From assembly GCA_036583965.1 (NCBI GenBank), contig JAZBQD010000034.1, forward strand, positions 9,385,040 through 9,449,039: 64,000 bases of DNA, in the 5' to 3' direction. This document shows, piece by piece, positions 33,646 to 46,800 of this stretch. Under the pieces are notes generated by a model that was not told where the DNA came from, ran no database searches, and saw only the letters and a program-made list of their open reading frames with translations. A program made the translations under genes and the position numbers. This stretch comes from Prunella strophiata (taxonomy: Eukaryota > Chordata > Aves > Passeriformes > Prunellidae). The stretch's first letter is position 1. The number at the start of each line of letters is the position of its first letter.

Positions 33646-36600
33646 TACAGGAGAGGAGTGGTCTTTCTTAGGAAAAAGAGTTAGTGGTCCAGGATTTTTC
33701 AAGCAAGACCAGAACAAACACAAATTATTTCCCTGTTTCAAAATTAACCTCCACTTTGAAAGAGTTTCTGCTCAAGCCAGGCAAACCAGAGACATTTGAG
33801 TGAAGCAAGAGTGTGGGCAGACCCTGCTCTGCCTGTGCCTGATCTCCCAGTGCCCATGCAATCCCTAGCACACAATCCAGTGCACTGGACTAAAAGTTAA
33901 AAATCCAGTCCAAGCTGGTTGTGTGGCATCAGTGAGGGGAGAGACTCATCTTCTGGAATGGCTCTTTCTCCCTGGACAGACACCTGAACTATGGAGCTGT
34001 AATCTAACTTCCCACCCTTGCTCTACCCTTCAGATAAATTAACTCACTGTCCTCTATCCCCAGCTCCTAGTAAGACCCAAGCAATTCCCACGTTGTCCCC
34101 TACTCTATTATTCACTGCCACCCTCACCAATCTCTTCCACAAACACCAAGCTGAAGTTTGGTTTCTCATTCAGGGTGGTTGAAAAGCACATCTGTGTTCA
34201 TCCACCCATCACAGCCCCAGCTCCTTCCTGCATAACTGGGCCAGCAGGAGGCACTTACTGGGTCCCTGCCTTGGCCAGAAGCCACCATGCCTTGCAGTGC
34301 ATGGTGGGGCAAAGGAGGTCCAGTGCAGGAACTTCAGAAAGACTTCTGGAATCCAAGCCTCTTTGGGCCCTGCATGGGAAAGAAAGACTTATGGTGGCCT
34401 GGGACATTCCTGGTGCACAAAAGCATGACCAAGCAAAGTCCTGTGAAGAGGACCAGCTCCTGAGTGAGTCACACCAGGAGTCTGTGATACATGAGGCAGC
34501 TGGGAATGGCCAGCAATACTGAGAGAAACCTCCTGCCAGACCTGGAAGTGAGAGGCTGTTCCCTGGGCATGCCAGTGAGGAATTCACCTCGTCCCCCACC
34601 ACCCCCTCAAGCCTGGTGGGCAGTTTTTGCTTGAGATCATTTCCCCAGGCCTCGCTGGGACGTGGTGGCTCCTCTTCCCACGGTGTCCTGTCGGGGACTG
34701 CGGTGACACAGCGCTCTGGAGTCAGTGCTGGTGGCACAGCCAGCGCTGAGCTCAGCCACCCCTGAGCTCAGCCATCCCTGAGCTCAGCCATCCATGAGCT
34801 CATCAGCCACCCAGCACGCCGTGCAGGACGATGGGGATGAGCTCATGCCTGCTCTGCACGGAGGATGGAGGGGAAGGAGGAGGCACGCTGACTCGCCAGC
34901 TCATCCCATGACCAGGGCCTGGTACAGCCCCCTGTCCCCCCAGGAAAACGTGCAGCTCCAGCCTCCAGTGGGGCTCTGCTGGCAGGGATGATGGCAGCAG
35001 GGCCATGGCACACCTTGGTGCTCTGCCAGCGGGTCTTCACTGCCTTCCCCACAACACCAAACCTTCTCCCGGGGTCCTGAGCAGCATCTCGCCCCATCCC
35101 ATCAGGGTCCCATCTGTCTGTAGAGCAATGACATCCCCTCTGTGGGCTGGCATCCCAGCCTTCTGTTGCACTGAGCTTCTGACTCTGTCCTGGTGCCAGA
35201 TGGCTTCGGAGGCAGATGACTTCATCTCTTTTAAAGGGGCAATGGATCTGTCAGCAGTGCCCTGTAGGAATCAATGTGCATCATGCTTGGTGGGAAGCCA
35301 ACACTGGGGAGCATGCCACAGCATCCTTATGATCCCACACAGGGCCCAAAGAGGCTTGGATTCCATTCCAACACTGCCAACAACCTCCTGCCCTTCACTC
35401 TTAGCCGTGCGTCACGCTTCATCTGTCCCAACAATAAACTTGTGGAGTGGGGGACCCGACTCCAAGAGGAGCTCCAGGGTGATCCCCTCCTGAGTGTCCA
35501 AGGGCAGGGACTACCCAGTGCTCAGCCTCACCAGCCAAAGACTGCCTTAATAGATGCCCACACTGAATGGAGGGGAGTGGTCTGCAGTGCACCAGCCTCT
35601 ATTCCCAAAGCTGTGTATGATGGGTGGCCTGAGTCCAACTCATTCATCACTGGACTCCTCTTGGACTTCAGGCCAGGGTAACCTGGAGCTCAGAGGAAAC
35701 CCCAGCTCAAATTTGTCCTGGGTGCAAAGGGTTCGTCTCAGAGTGAGAATGAGGTGTGCTCTCAGAGATATGAGTCAAGGGCTGTGATTACCACTCTGCT
35801 GCAAGGGGAGAGATGGATCCAGCCTGTGCCCCTTGGGAGATTCCAAACAACCCAACGTCCTCTCCAGACAGCACCCCCTCATTCCCCCACAGATTCTGCC
35901 TGTCTGGGAGCTGCAGGGTGTTTTGCAGGTCTATAAGAACGATCCTGAGTCATTGGAGCTGCTTCATCAGCACTGGTCAAGGAGGCTGCAGTGAGACACA
36001 GCTCAGGAGCTGATCCCTGCCCAGGACTGGATCCTCCCTGCCCCCAGCACACGCTGCCGCTGGCGGGGGAAGCGCTGCCGCCGTTCCAGGCAGATAATGG
36101 CCCCTTCCCTGGCAAGTCCCTGCACGCTGCCGTGCAAACAGACCCACAGAGCACGGCAGCAGAGGCAGGGCTGAAGGGCCAGACACACAGACGGGCTCTA
36201 TTCCCTGCAAAGGGGAAACAGAAGTTGTTTGTCCCTCAGGGAGGTCACTCACAGATCCCAGCACAGCCCTGAGCGGATGTTTGCTGCAGGTTTGGAGGTG
36301 ACTGATACATCAAATAAGGGATGTGGGAGAACAGTGGGAGCTGGGATCGCTGGGGAAATGCCCACCAGGAGTCTGGCTGCCCACCCTCACCAACACAGCT
36401 GGAGCACTCCAGTCCCCAGCTCACCCACACCCTCAGGAGGGATGATCAAGGGAGTCACACCATCGTGGCTGTTTCTGAGGGCAGAAGGGTTTGGAGAAAA
36501 AAAATCCAGTGCCACATCTCAACAGCACTGCCCTGACCTCTGGGTCCATGGAGGCAGCACTCCAGTGGGGCCAGTTGAAAGTGTTGGCCAGGAAAGGCAC

Positions 36601-39600
36601 ATGTTTGGGAGGATGAGCTGGAAGATGGGGCTGCAGGCAGGTCTTCAGGAGACAGGCAGGGCAGTGAGTCCAGCCACTGGCAGGGAGGCCCCTGTAAATG
36701 TTTCTTGCTGGTCCAGAGAAGCCCGTGGTGATTTCCCTACCCCAGCCTGAACATGCTGCTTCACTGGAAAACTGCATGCAGGTAACCCACAGCAGAATGT
36801 CTTGGCTTTATTACATGGAGATCTTGGGTGGAACCAGGAAATGGAATCTCTCCCCATGATTAGGGAGAAAGAGGCACCCTTGCCAGCCAAGTGATGGAGC
36901 TCTGACATCCCCCACACCCTGGAAAGGTCCCATTGCTTCTGACAGGTGAGATCCCAACAGGGAGACATGGTGGCATGAAATGTTGACAGCAGCTTATGGA
37001 GCATTGCTGGCTTGTTTGACTGACTGTCTGAGTGGTGTGAAGAAGGACAAAGCCAGGCATCATGCACAGCTCCATCTTCTTTCTTTCCTCCTGGCACAGT
37101 TCCCCCAGCCAGGCCAATCCTCTCTGCTTGCAGCCACAGGTAATTCTGCAACCCACCCCTTTCTGCAGGAGCTGCTCCTTGGGATAAACACAACACTTTT
37201 CTTCCCAACCCAGCCTGACTTCAGGTTGAGCAGGAGAGCTGAGGAGGCAGAGCCAGAAAGTTTTCACCAGTTCCAGGCTCTCACCCACCACTGATACAGA
37301 ATGAACAGCTGGACCTCAGGAGAAGCTCTCCTCTGCTCCTTGTACTTCTTGGATCACTGGGACCAACCCAAATGTGCTCTAAGAGACCACGTTTGTCTTT
37401 GTATGGAAGGCAGAAGTCCATCTTAGTATCCTAACTAACTATAATATGAGGATTTTGGGGGTTCCGTTCCATAGATTGCTGCTCACCCCAAAGCCATGAT
37501 TTAATTAGGAAAGGGAATGTTTCTTATTAAACCATCTGGTACATTTGGAAAAGCAGGTGGGCATTTGGATAATCAAGCCCTCCTTTAGTCATGTCCCTCA
37601 TGGTCTGCTGCTCCCCAGCCAAAGTTTTTATCTGAGAGCTAAGTCCCCTGCAGCCAACAAGAACAGCACCATGCTCTGCCACCTCTGTGGCAGGAACACC
37701 CAGTGCCACCAACCTGCTGGCAACAAGGAGGAGTTGTCAGTGGCTTCTGCATTCACTGGATATTGTACATTTTCTGTAAGGGGATCAGGTAATAACCAGC
37801 TTACACCCAATTTTTCTGCAGGGCCTGACTGATACACAGCCCTTCTGTGAGCACCAGCCTCCCCAAAGAGCATTTCATCAGCAGAGCAGAGAAAAGGATG
37901 AAAGAGAGCCCCTGTCACCACCTGGGAGAGCAAGAAGACAGTGCAGACAGGGAGAGCTGGCTCGTGGGTGGCACTGCTGAGATCAGCACTGCTGCCCTTG
38001 CTAGCTGAGGGTTCACACCTTGCTCCACAAGATGAGACCAAGTCCCCACTGCTGCAGATGCAAGCAGAAGGAACAAGGCACCTGTGCAGTCATGAAAGGC
38101 TCCAAACACAGGGAAATGCTGGTTCTTGCAGCAATCAGCTGATGCCCTGAAGCCAGAGGTTTGCTCACTTGCACCTTGGTGTGTCTAAATATAATACAAG
38201 TATTGTTCTGAGCCCTGCGTCAGCCCTGCTGAAATCCAGCCACCAATACCTGATTTTCTCGCCTTCCTCAGCTGTGAGACACAAGACATGCAACTTGTGT
38301 GAAGGAACTTTTCCTTTCCTTCCTCCCAAATGCACCTCCCAGTGCCACCACTGGCTGGTCACTCTCATGAGATGTCCTTCAAGAGGAGCTAATTTGCAAG
38401 TTCAGGGTGCTATTACTTCTGCTGTCACTTCATAATCCTCAAAACTTCACTACAAGTTCCCCTATAAATCATCTGAACAAACCAGCTGGAAAAATGGACA
38501 AGCTGCACATGTAAATCCAGCTAAATTTTTGCCTTCTTCCCATTCAGGTCAAACTGTTTCTGAAAGGCCATGATGAGCTGGAAACCAATGTCATTTTCCA
38601 AGTGGAGTTAGGATGCTGTGAGCAGAGCACCCAACAAGAACATCTGAAGCACAAAAGCTACAGAGATCTCCCAAAACCCAGCAGTGTCCCACAGTGACCC
38701 ACAAGAGATTGCTCAGTCTCACCATGCCATGCACATTTCCTCTCTCATTCATGGTACAAACTCCCCAGATTTAATGTAAATTCCTGACCAATTTTCATTC
38801 CATCAAAACCACATTTTCTGGTGAATTTACCATATTGCTCTCACTCATCTCCACCAACAACTCCAAATAGTCCCAATATATCATGGGTCAACTTCTTCAC
38901 ATCTTTTTGGACTTGCACCATGAAATCACATGGATTTTCCAAGGGATTGGTGTCATGTGATTTAAATTGACAGCATCTAGTTTGAGACGAGTTCCAGTTG
39001 AGGCTGTATGTGTGGCCAGAGAACCAATAACCTCTTGGGAGGCTTGCTGGTGACCAGTAAGGTACAAATTTGCACTAATCACTCCTCCTCAAATGGGATA
39101 TTAATAGACCCTGTCTCTGTCCTCCACTCATTCCTGTGCCATCATTGTACAAAGCCTCACAAGGAGCAGCCAGGCACCTATGTGGACAGCTTGAAGTTAA
39201 AATTGTCCCATTTTCATATTATTAGTAGTATTTTTTCCTAAAACCATACAGAAGGCTTTCTGGTAATTTCATCTGCAAAGATGCACCAGAGGGGGAGGAA
39301 ACTTCACCAAAAGCTGAACATTAATTTCCAGTGATGAGAACTACCCTGTTCAAACCTCACTTCAATCTAAAGAGGGAACATTAATATTTATTGTGGTTGG
39401 GGGTGGAAAGGAGAGGCAGAAGGGGACAAAGAGGACTGAAGACCCTCACAGAAACACCCACAGAAGGGTCCGTGTCCTTCCACCTTGGTCCAGCCCTGAA
39501 CAACTCCCCCAGAGCCAGGATGCTCTTACTTGCACAAACAAAAATCCCCCAAAGCACGTTGTCTGGTCTCCCCACGCTGCCATCTCTGCTCGCTGCCTCC

Positions 39601-40019
39601 CTCTCTTCCCTCTGCCTCCTCCCTTTTCAGGACAGGACCCCCTTTTCATCCTCTCTGCAGCACAGAGCACCCCGGGGCTCACTGGCGGCAGCCAAGATTT
39701 CTGGGGGCTCCCCCAACACAAACAACAACAACAACCTTCAAAGTGCCTCTCGCACGCAGCTGCTCCGAGGGCAGATTCAGGTTTCCCCCACCCCCTTCTA
39801 CCCATCCCTCCTCACAACACCCACCTGGCAGATCGTTAAAAACAATCTTTGACTTTTTCAGGTGTGTTGGAGGGATTTACCTGACATATTCCACCAGCCC
39901 ACCCCCCCTGCAGTTGAAGCCCTGGGTTTCATGGCAGTGCTGGTTAATCTAACAGTAAAAAGCGCTGCAATTATTTGGCTCTAAGGCTTGGGTCCTTGCC
40001 CAGCTCTGACACGGGCACA
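33646..40019. other. Intergenic, 6.4 kb without a supported gene
   Basis: Only short open frames without domains or splice structure. A small tandem repeat is listed separately. Confidence 0.6.
34746..34808. repeat. 16-bp tandem repeat, about 3.5 copies
   Basis: The unit ctgagctcagccatcc occurs at 34746, 34762 and 34778, with a diverged fourth copy after 34794. Each unit contains the palindrome GAGCTC. Confidence 0.92.
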
Positions 40020-40350
40020 CATACACACACACAGCTTCATTTCGGCAGCGGGGGAGCGGGCGATGCCTGTTCTCCTCCTCCTCCTCCTCCAGCCCGTCAC
40101 GGAAGGGCTGGCGCTCCTGCGGGCGAGTTCCACCCCTCGCAACTTTCTCCCTCGCTGCTCCCGGCCGGTGCCGCCGCAGTTTCAGCCGGCAAAACCCCTT
40201 CTTGCAGGAATTTCTCGGAGCCCTCTCCTCTGATTTGCGAGCACCATGGACCCCCGGCGGGCAGCGAGGTGCTGCTGCGGGAGAGGATTTCCAGCGGAGG
40301 GAGCAGAGAGACAGTGAACTTCAGGAGAGGTCCCTCTCCTGTTGCAACAG
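40020..40350 (+). promoter_or_regulatory. FAT2: Candidate FAT2 promoter and untranslated first exon
   Basis: GC- and CpG-rich block in otherwise AT-richer DNA, ending in a strong splice donor (CAACAG/GTAAGG, cut after 40350). The first coding exon of FAT2 at 51766 has a good acceptor just before its ATG, so an untranslated exon must exist upstream; this is the best candidate I see on the + strand. A short upstream ATG frame starts at 40,245. There is no direct evidence of transcription, and the start of the exon is unknown. Confidence 0.35.
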
Positions 40351-43289
40351 GTAAGGCGCGCTGCTCGCCGGTGCGGGGAGTTGAAATGACTCAGTCTGTA
40401 CAGCGTGGATGGAGGAAGGCATGGAGGATGCAGAGATTTAATCGTGAAACTGCTTTTGCATGTGAGTAACTTTTGCTAGGAGCAGCCTTCACCTACAGAG
40501 AGAGCTTTGGGATGCAGAGCTCTTCATCTCTTCCTCCCTTCTGGCACCCCTAGCACGGGGCTTATGGAAGGAGGCAGAAAAAGCTTCATTCGTGTTTGCA
40601 TCGGGCTTAGCTGGGAAGCTTCAGCAGGCTGCAGCCAGTGCAAGCAGGTGGGCTCCAGGTATCAAAGGCAAGAGCGACGCTGCAGAGCAAGGCAGGTGTG
40701 GAGGGAGTGAGCAGAGAAGCAATCCAGGTGTCTGAACAGGGCAAGATTTCTGCAGGGATGAGCTGTGGCAGGAGCAGTGATGGCGTCTGGCTGTAGGCTC
40801 AGCTTTTGGCCATGTACAACCCTGCTAACCAGGGTGAGGTGGTACCACTCCAAACTCTGTCCCCACGTGCCCCACTAAGCCACTTCCACTGTCACCTCGA
40901 ACTGGGCTGTGCTTTGGGGATCCCCGAGTGCAGTCACAGCGCTGGTGTTCCCCTGCCCAGCTTCCCTGTACACTCAGGTGTACAGGCTCCTCACCTGCCC
41001 TTGTGCCCCTCCACGACGGGCAGCAGAGCCAGGGAGCAGAAGCCAGAGCCAGCCTTTGTGTGTGTGCACCTTCATTCACTGCCAGTGCCTTGTGACGGGC
41101 TGAAATCCCAGAGCCAGCCCAGTCCCGCTCCAGGGCGTGCAGCAGTGATTTCCTATGTACATGTGCAGCCCTGATAAAAGAGGTGAACACACAGGCAGGG
41201 AGACCTGGGCACTTGGAGCCACCGGCGCCCTTCCAAACTGCAGTTATCAGCTAATCAGCCTCCCGGGAAATTGCAGGCGGCCTCGGTGGAGCGCAGCACT
41301 CCAGAGGGGCAAAGATCAGCGGTCACGCGACTGGGGCTGCTCCCGAGGAAACCCTTCAAGACAGCTCCTGCTCCTTTGCGTTTGTGGCTGCGGAGAGCCG
41401 AGAGTTCCCAGGTGTGGAAGTTCAGGCTGTGTGGTGGCACGGGCTGGGCAGGCTCTGCTGGGCAGGCAGGGCTGTGGCCAGCGGGCTCCTGCTTTGCCCA
41501 GGGTGCCCTGGATCCCGGCAGGGGCGACATGGAATGCTCTGTTCCCCCTATTCCAGCACTCAGAGGGGCAAAGAGCAGGCAGGGGATGTGCAGGGAGCTG
41601 CTGTGGCTCTCCAGGCTGTCCAGCTAGAGACACCTGGGAGGTTATCAGAGCTTTGGGACAGAAAGCAAACAGTCTGTGTTGGGCTCCTGAGGAAGGTTGG
41701 GCTGTCTCGGGATTCGGGCATCAAATCTCCAGGCTTGGTGTTGTGTGCTTTTATCATCTCCTAATATCCATCACCTCACCTTATCAGGAATGGTTCAGGG
41801 ACATTCTCCTGTCTGCTCAGGGGTTCCTGAGGGCCTGGGCAGGGGAGAGGTCTCTAACCCAGCCAGGGGGATTCAGTCTGTGCCTCTCCCAGCCTGCCTT
41901 TGAGCTCCAGCGTGCTCTGTGACATTCCCAAAATGAGCCCAGCTGCCCTGCCTGTGGAGGGGAGAGTGCAGCAGGATCTGCTCATCTCCCGAGCCTTTCC
42001 CTCACTCCGTGAGTGCATTTCAAATCCTAATGTTCCCAAAGCAGTGCATCTCCCAGCCCTGCAAACAAACAAGCATCATTCATGTACTGAGGGAGAGTTC
42101 AAAGGAGGCACGACACCTGGAATCAAACATCTGTTAGGAACTAATGCATTTTGCATCCTGCTCTCCTGCCAACTGCTCCAAGGCAAGTGCTGCAGGATTG
42201 TTCCAGCTACCTGCATGCTGCAGCAATGGCATTCCCTGCTCCGTGCACCTCACTTTGTTTTCTGCCACGTGTGGAGCATGCCAGTGCAGCTGCACCTCGA
42301 GCAGTTAGCAGTGGGCTTCCTCCTGTATCATGGACAAACAAAAGAGGATTAAACACCTCTGAACCCTTTTAAATTTTTTTAACTGGGTTGGCAGCATGGA
42401 TGCTGCATTGTCTATTAACAAGCTGATCTGCTGAGCAAGCCATTTTTCCTCTAACCACACTTTTTCCTTGGCAATGAGGCAGGTACTGCTTTATTAGCAA
42501 AGAAACTTTATTCTCTAATTCTTGGAAGTAGGAGCTCCAGGGAGGGGCAGGCTGCAAGCGCTGCTAGAAAGGTTTGTAGCTCAGAAATGGACAAGGAGCA
42601 GGGTTGAAACAAACCAAAGGAAACATTTTACTTTTCTGTATGGAGGGCATAATTAACTGTGGAACAAATTGCCACAGGATATTGCACACACGAAAAGTTG
42701 TGTTTGGCTTCAGACAAGGTTTTGATCCATTTGGGGTGGATGGCTCCAGTGAAGGTTTTTAAATGCAATAGCCCAAGATCAGACAGATACTTGCACTGAT
42801 GCTGAAAAGTGGGAGAAGGAGCAGGTTTCCTGCTCCTTTTTAATGCTTTCCGTGCCTTCTTTTTAATGCTTCTCCACTAAGTAATCAAAAGTGGCCATTT
42901 TGGGTTAGAGAACAGAGAGGAAGGCAAGCAGGGCTATTTGGATGCTCTTACACTGTGTGACTATTTTTGAGTGGCTGGGTTGCACGTGTGATGGATGCTG
43001 TGACTCAGGCAGCCCGGGAGACACGGGTTATGCCATGAATAGACACTCCATATGGCCCCGCTTGACAGGGACACTCTGTGCCCTGCCTGGTTGTCACAGG
43101 TGCTCCAAGCAGTGCCCATGCACCGTTGCTGGCTCCACAGAGGTGCTGCAATGGCAGGAGAGCTCAGAAATAAACTCCAGCAGAGAGTCCAGAGCAGGAG
43201 GGAGTGACCTGTGCTGGGAGCAGAACGAGAGCTGACAAGGACACAGTGTGGCAATGAGACCAGCCTGGGCAAACGCGTCTGTCCTGGGG
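40351..43289. other. Non-coding, possibly FAT2 intron 1
   Basis: No supported coding exon. The 255-codon open frame at 41,155-41,922 has no recognisable domain and lies in GC-rich sequence. Confidence 0.5.
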
Positions 43290-43740
43290 GTTAATCTTTT
43301 CTCCGGAGAAACGCCGAGCTCCCCGGGGCACGGGCTGGCCTCGCAGCGGCTTGTGCAGCGCTTTGGACACGGCACAGGAGGCGGGCGGCTGCGGGCCGGT
43401 CTGGGAGCTGAAGCTTTTCTATCAGCTCGCAGGGAACCCTTGGCATTCAGTAAATACCTGCTGCAGGGAGTTTCTGCGGCGGCTGCTGGCGTGCTGGCCA
43501 GCCGCCCTTTTGCGAGGGAGGCTCGTACCCTGATTGTCTCGTTCATTTCTTGTCCTCCGTGTCCTTACGCTGCCTCCGAAGGCAGGAGGGGACGGGCAGG
43601 AGCACACAGATGGCAGCGGAGCCGGAGGGGCTGCGGGCGGAGCAGAGCGGCGGGAGGCACCGGCAGGGCAAGGAGAACATCGCCGGATCCGTGCGGGGAA
43701 ATGAGAAATCCCGGGTGGGAGGAGCGCGGTGGGCAGGGCT
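43290..43740. promoter_or_regulatory. CpG-rich island
   Basis: Dense CpG over about 450 bp, not caused by a tandem repeat, with GGCGGGCGG-type GC boxes. It is a possible alternative FAT2 promoter, enhancer or start of a non-coding RNA. Strand and activity are not determined. Confidence 0.35.
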
Positions 43741-43791
43741 GTGCTGCGGGGCAGGCAGAGGCTGAGCAGCGCCTGTCCTGCCGAGCTGCGG

Positions 43792-43847
43792 CTCCTCACC
43801 TGCATCTCCTCACCTGCATCTCCTCACCTGCGTCTCCTCACCTGCAT
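43792..43847. repeat. 14-bp tandem repeat, 4 copies
   Basis: The unit ctcctcacctgcat is repeated four times, with one substitution in copy 3. Confidence 0.95.
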
Positions 43848-46800
43848 CCAGCAGGACACAAGGTCCCTCACGCAGCTTTCACGCCAAGATGCTCCTGGGC
43901 TCCTTCCCAAAGAATTGTAGCGATGTTAGGATAACATGTATGTTCCCCACAGGGCGCTGGAGGTGATGAGGGCAGTGGCCTCATTACCAGCACCCAGGTT
44001 GAGTTAAGGTGGCAGTGAGGGCTCAGAGCCCCTTCACACTGCTCTCCCCAGGCTGGGGTGACTGAGCCCTGTCGGTGTCCACGGCTCTGGTGGGTCAGGT
44101 GGGGGTTGTGTGTGGGGGCCTGGGCTCTCCCAGCTCTGCAGCACCTCAGTAAACAGCTGTTTTGTGAGCAGCAGAATTCATGAAGCTTGGTTGCCCTGCG
44201 GCGCTCCCTCTTGTGTGGATTCTCTGATGTCTAATAATCGGGTTGGGCTCACTATTAGAGCTTTTTCTTCCAGCTGGGAGTCCTAATTTGGATTTCTCTC
44301 CTCTGTCCTGCTGCTTTTCACAAGCTTGTGCAAAGTTAACTCCTTTCAAGTCTTTTTGCCTATCTGGTTAAATTTGGCTGGAGCTGGCCAGTGGATCTGA
44401 GCAGCAGCACGATTGACAATGTGGTCCCACACATCCAGTTCCCTCAGCATTCTGCAGACAGGGCAATGATTATCAGTGTAAGATAACTTGCATCCCAAGT
44501 GTGAGGAAAATGTGAAAGGCTCAGTACGAGTTTTGGCAGCAGAAAGCAATCAGAGGAGAGCCCAGAGTCCCTTGTGAGCTCTCACAGATAGTTTGCAGTG
44601 ACTGGGGTATGAGGTCCTTGGTGCTAAAAGGCTCCATGGTAGCTGAATCACAGGGTGAGTGGTACACAGTCCCAGCAGCAGCAGAGTTGGAGCACACTCA
44701 TGTGAGATCCTGGCATGCTCCACCTGGCTCTTGTGCCAACGTGCTTGGGCTGCTGCACTGTAGTGCCCAACCCCAGGGCTCCTCACACCCTGCCTGGTGA
44801 GCAGCTCCCACCAAAACTCCTTCCTAGCAACACTGACTGCCCCTTCTGCAGCCCCCAGGGCTGTTTCTTGTCCCAGCCAGCAGGAAACCCCATTCCCATG
44901 ACAGCCCCCAGTGGGATGTGCTGTCTCCTCCCTGTCTCCTGGTTGTCACAGCTGCTGTCCTTGCCCACCCCTCAACACCTCCACTGGTTATGTGCAGTGC
45001 CAGCTTTTGGATCATAAGCAGGATTTACCCCCTTGCTCCCATAGCTGGGGAGAGCAGAGGAAAGGAATTAGGAATAATGCATAAGGATGCTTCCCTCTTG
45101 GCACAAGGAATTTCACTTCCCTCATGTCACCCTTGCCCTGGGACAGGAGCCAGCAGCAAGGCAGTTGGCACTGAAAGGCTCCCTCAGCCCCCCAGACCTC
45201 ACTGAGGGCTCCAGAGCTCTGGAGCTGCTCCATTAACTCTTGCTCTAGAATGATGTTTGCAATGCCAAGATTGATCATTGACCCTCACAACTCTTCAGAG
45301 AGTTCAGGCATGTTCAGGTTGTCCTGTGCCTAGCAGATGAGCTTACAACAATGACACCTCAGCTAGGTGACTTATCTGGGTCAGGCCTAGGTGTGGACAG
45401 CAGTGCAAAATCAGCTCTCTCCTGGGTTCCTCACAGAGCAGGCAGAAATGCACATTGCAGGTGGAAGGGTGGCCTTTGGCTGCCCGTACCAGGTGATGCT
45501 CTGGGACAGGATGGCTTGGAGAGAAAGACACACAGCACCTGCTTGCTCCAGGGAAGGGTCACAGCAGGGCAGCAGGAGCAGCAGCAGGGCACAGCCAAAG
45601 CCCCAAGGATGGAGGAATGGGTGAGATGTGCCAGGAGGAAGGGGGTGAGTGGCTGCCTGGAGGAAGGCACAGAAAGATGTCATGGAGCAAGATGCCTTTA
45701 GAGTCAGTCTGGCTCTGAGCATCCAACCTATGGCACCTGGCACGGTGACAAAGGTGGCAAAAGCATCCAGCTGTGAGGGGGAAAGGAGGAGTTGGACACC
45801 AGAGTAACTAAATTCTTCCCAGCTACCCTTCCCAAGTGGGAGGCCATGCTGCCATCTCCTCTCTAGCTCAGCTCATCCGTGTCTTGTCCCACTCAAGGGA
45901 CAGCATCCCACCCTGTTCCCACTGTCAGCCCTGAGCTGGTGGTCCTGGCAGGATCCCTCACAGGTCCCCTGGCCAGGGCAGACCAGGCCTGGGGAAGGCA
46001 GGGCTGCCTCAGAGTGAAGCATTTTTACCAAGCCCTGCAGCAGTACAGAGAAAAAGGTTATCTCTGCCAGATCTCCTCCCAGCCTGGGGCCCAGACTGCC
46101 CCACACAACTCAGTGTCTCACAGGCTTCCCCCAAACTCCTCCAAGGGAGTCTCTGTTCCACCAACACCTCATAGAGGCTGCCAGGCCAATCTCCTTGGGG
46201 TACCCAAAGCCCCTGGGTTAAAGCACCTCCCTGGTTCAGCTGGCAGGTGATGGAAGGAACACCTATGGTGCTTTAGGGCTGTACCTGCTCTGCTCAGGGA
46301 CTGTGTGCCATGGCTCACAGCTGAGGAGCCCTGAGCAGCCCACCCCATGAGTACACAGCCCCTCTACCCAGGAACAGAGCTCAGCCATGAAATGGTTGTG
46401 GCACAGGTCTGGCACTGCCACTCACTGCCCTGGCAGCATTTCATGGCACACCCAGAGCAAGGACAGCAAAAGGCACGGGCACCAGGTTGTGCATGATCAG
46501 CCACCTTGCTCCAGGCTGTCCAGCAACCTGGAAACAATTTCCAGAACTCTGTCCAAGCCATTCAGAGATTGGAAAGTCGAGATGGGGAAGGAACAGCCCA
46601 ACTGTGCCTGGATGGAATCTGCAAGTCCAGCAAAAAGCTGCACCCACACTAGCACAGCCCCCAAGCAGGCTGGTGCAAGCAGTTCTGCAAACATCAGCCC
46701 TACAAAACCATCCACAGGCGCTGGAAAACCCCGAGATACATTGCAGAAGGAAACACTATAACTTCAGGGGCTCTTTCATTAGTTTTCTGGCTTTGTGTAG

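Noticed and set aside
37628..38041. 138-codon frame on the - strand as a possible ERV protein
   Set aside because: I found no retroviral motif (zinc knuckle, protease or polymerase box).
41155..41922. 255-codon open frame on the + strand
   Set aside because: No domain or family similarity. The composition fits a chance frame in GC-rich DNA.
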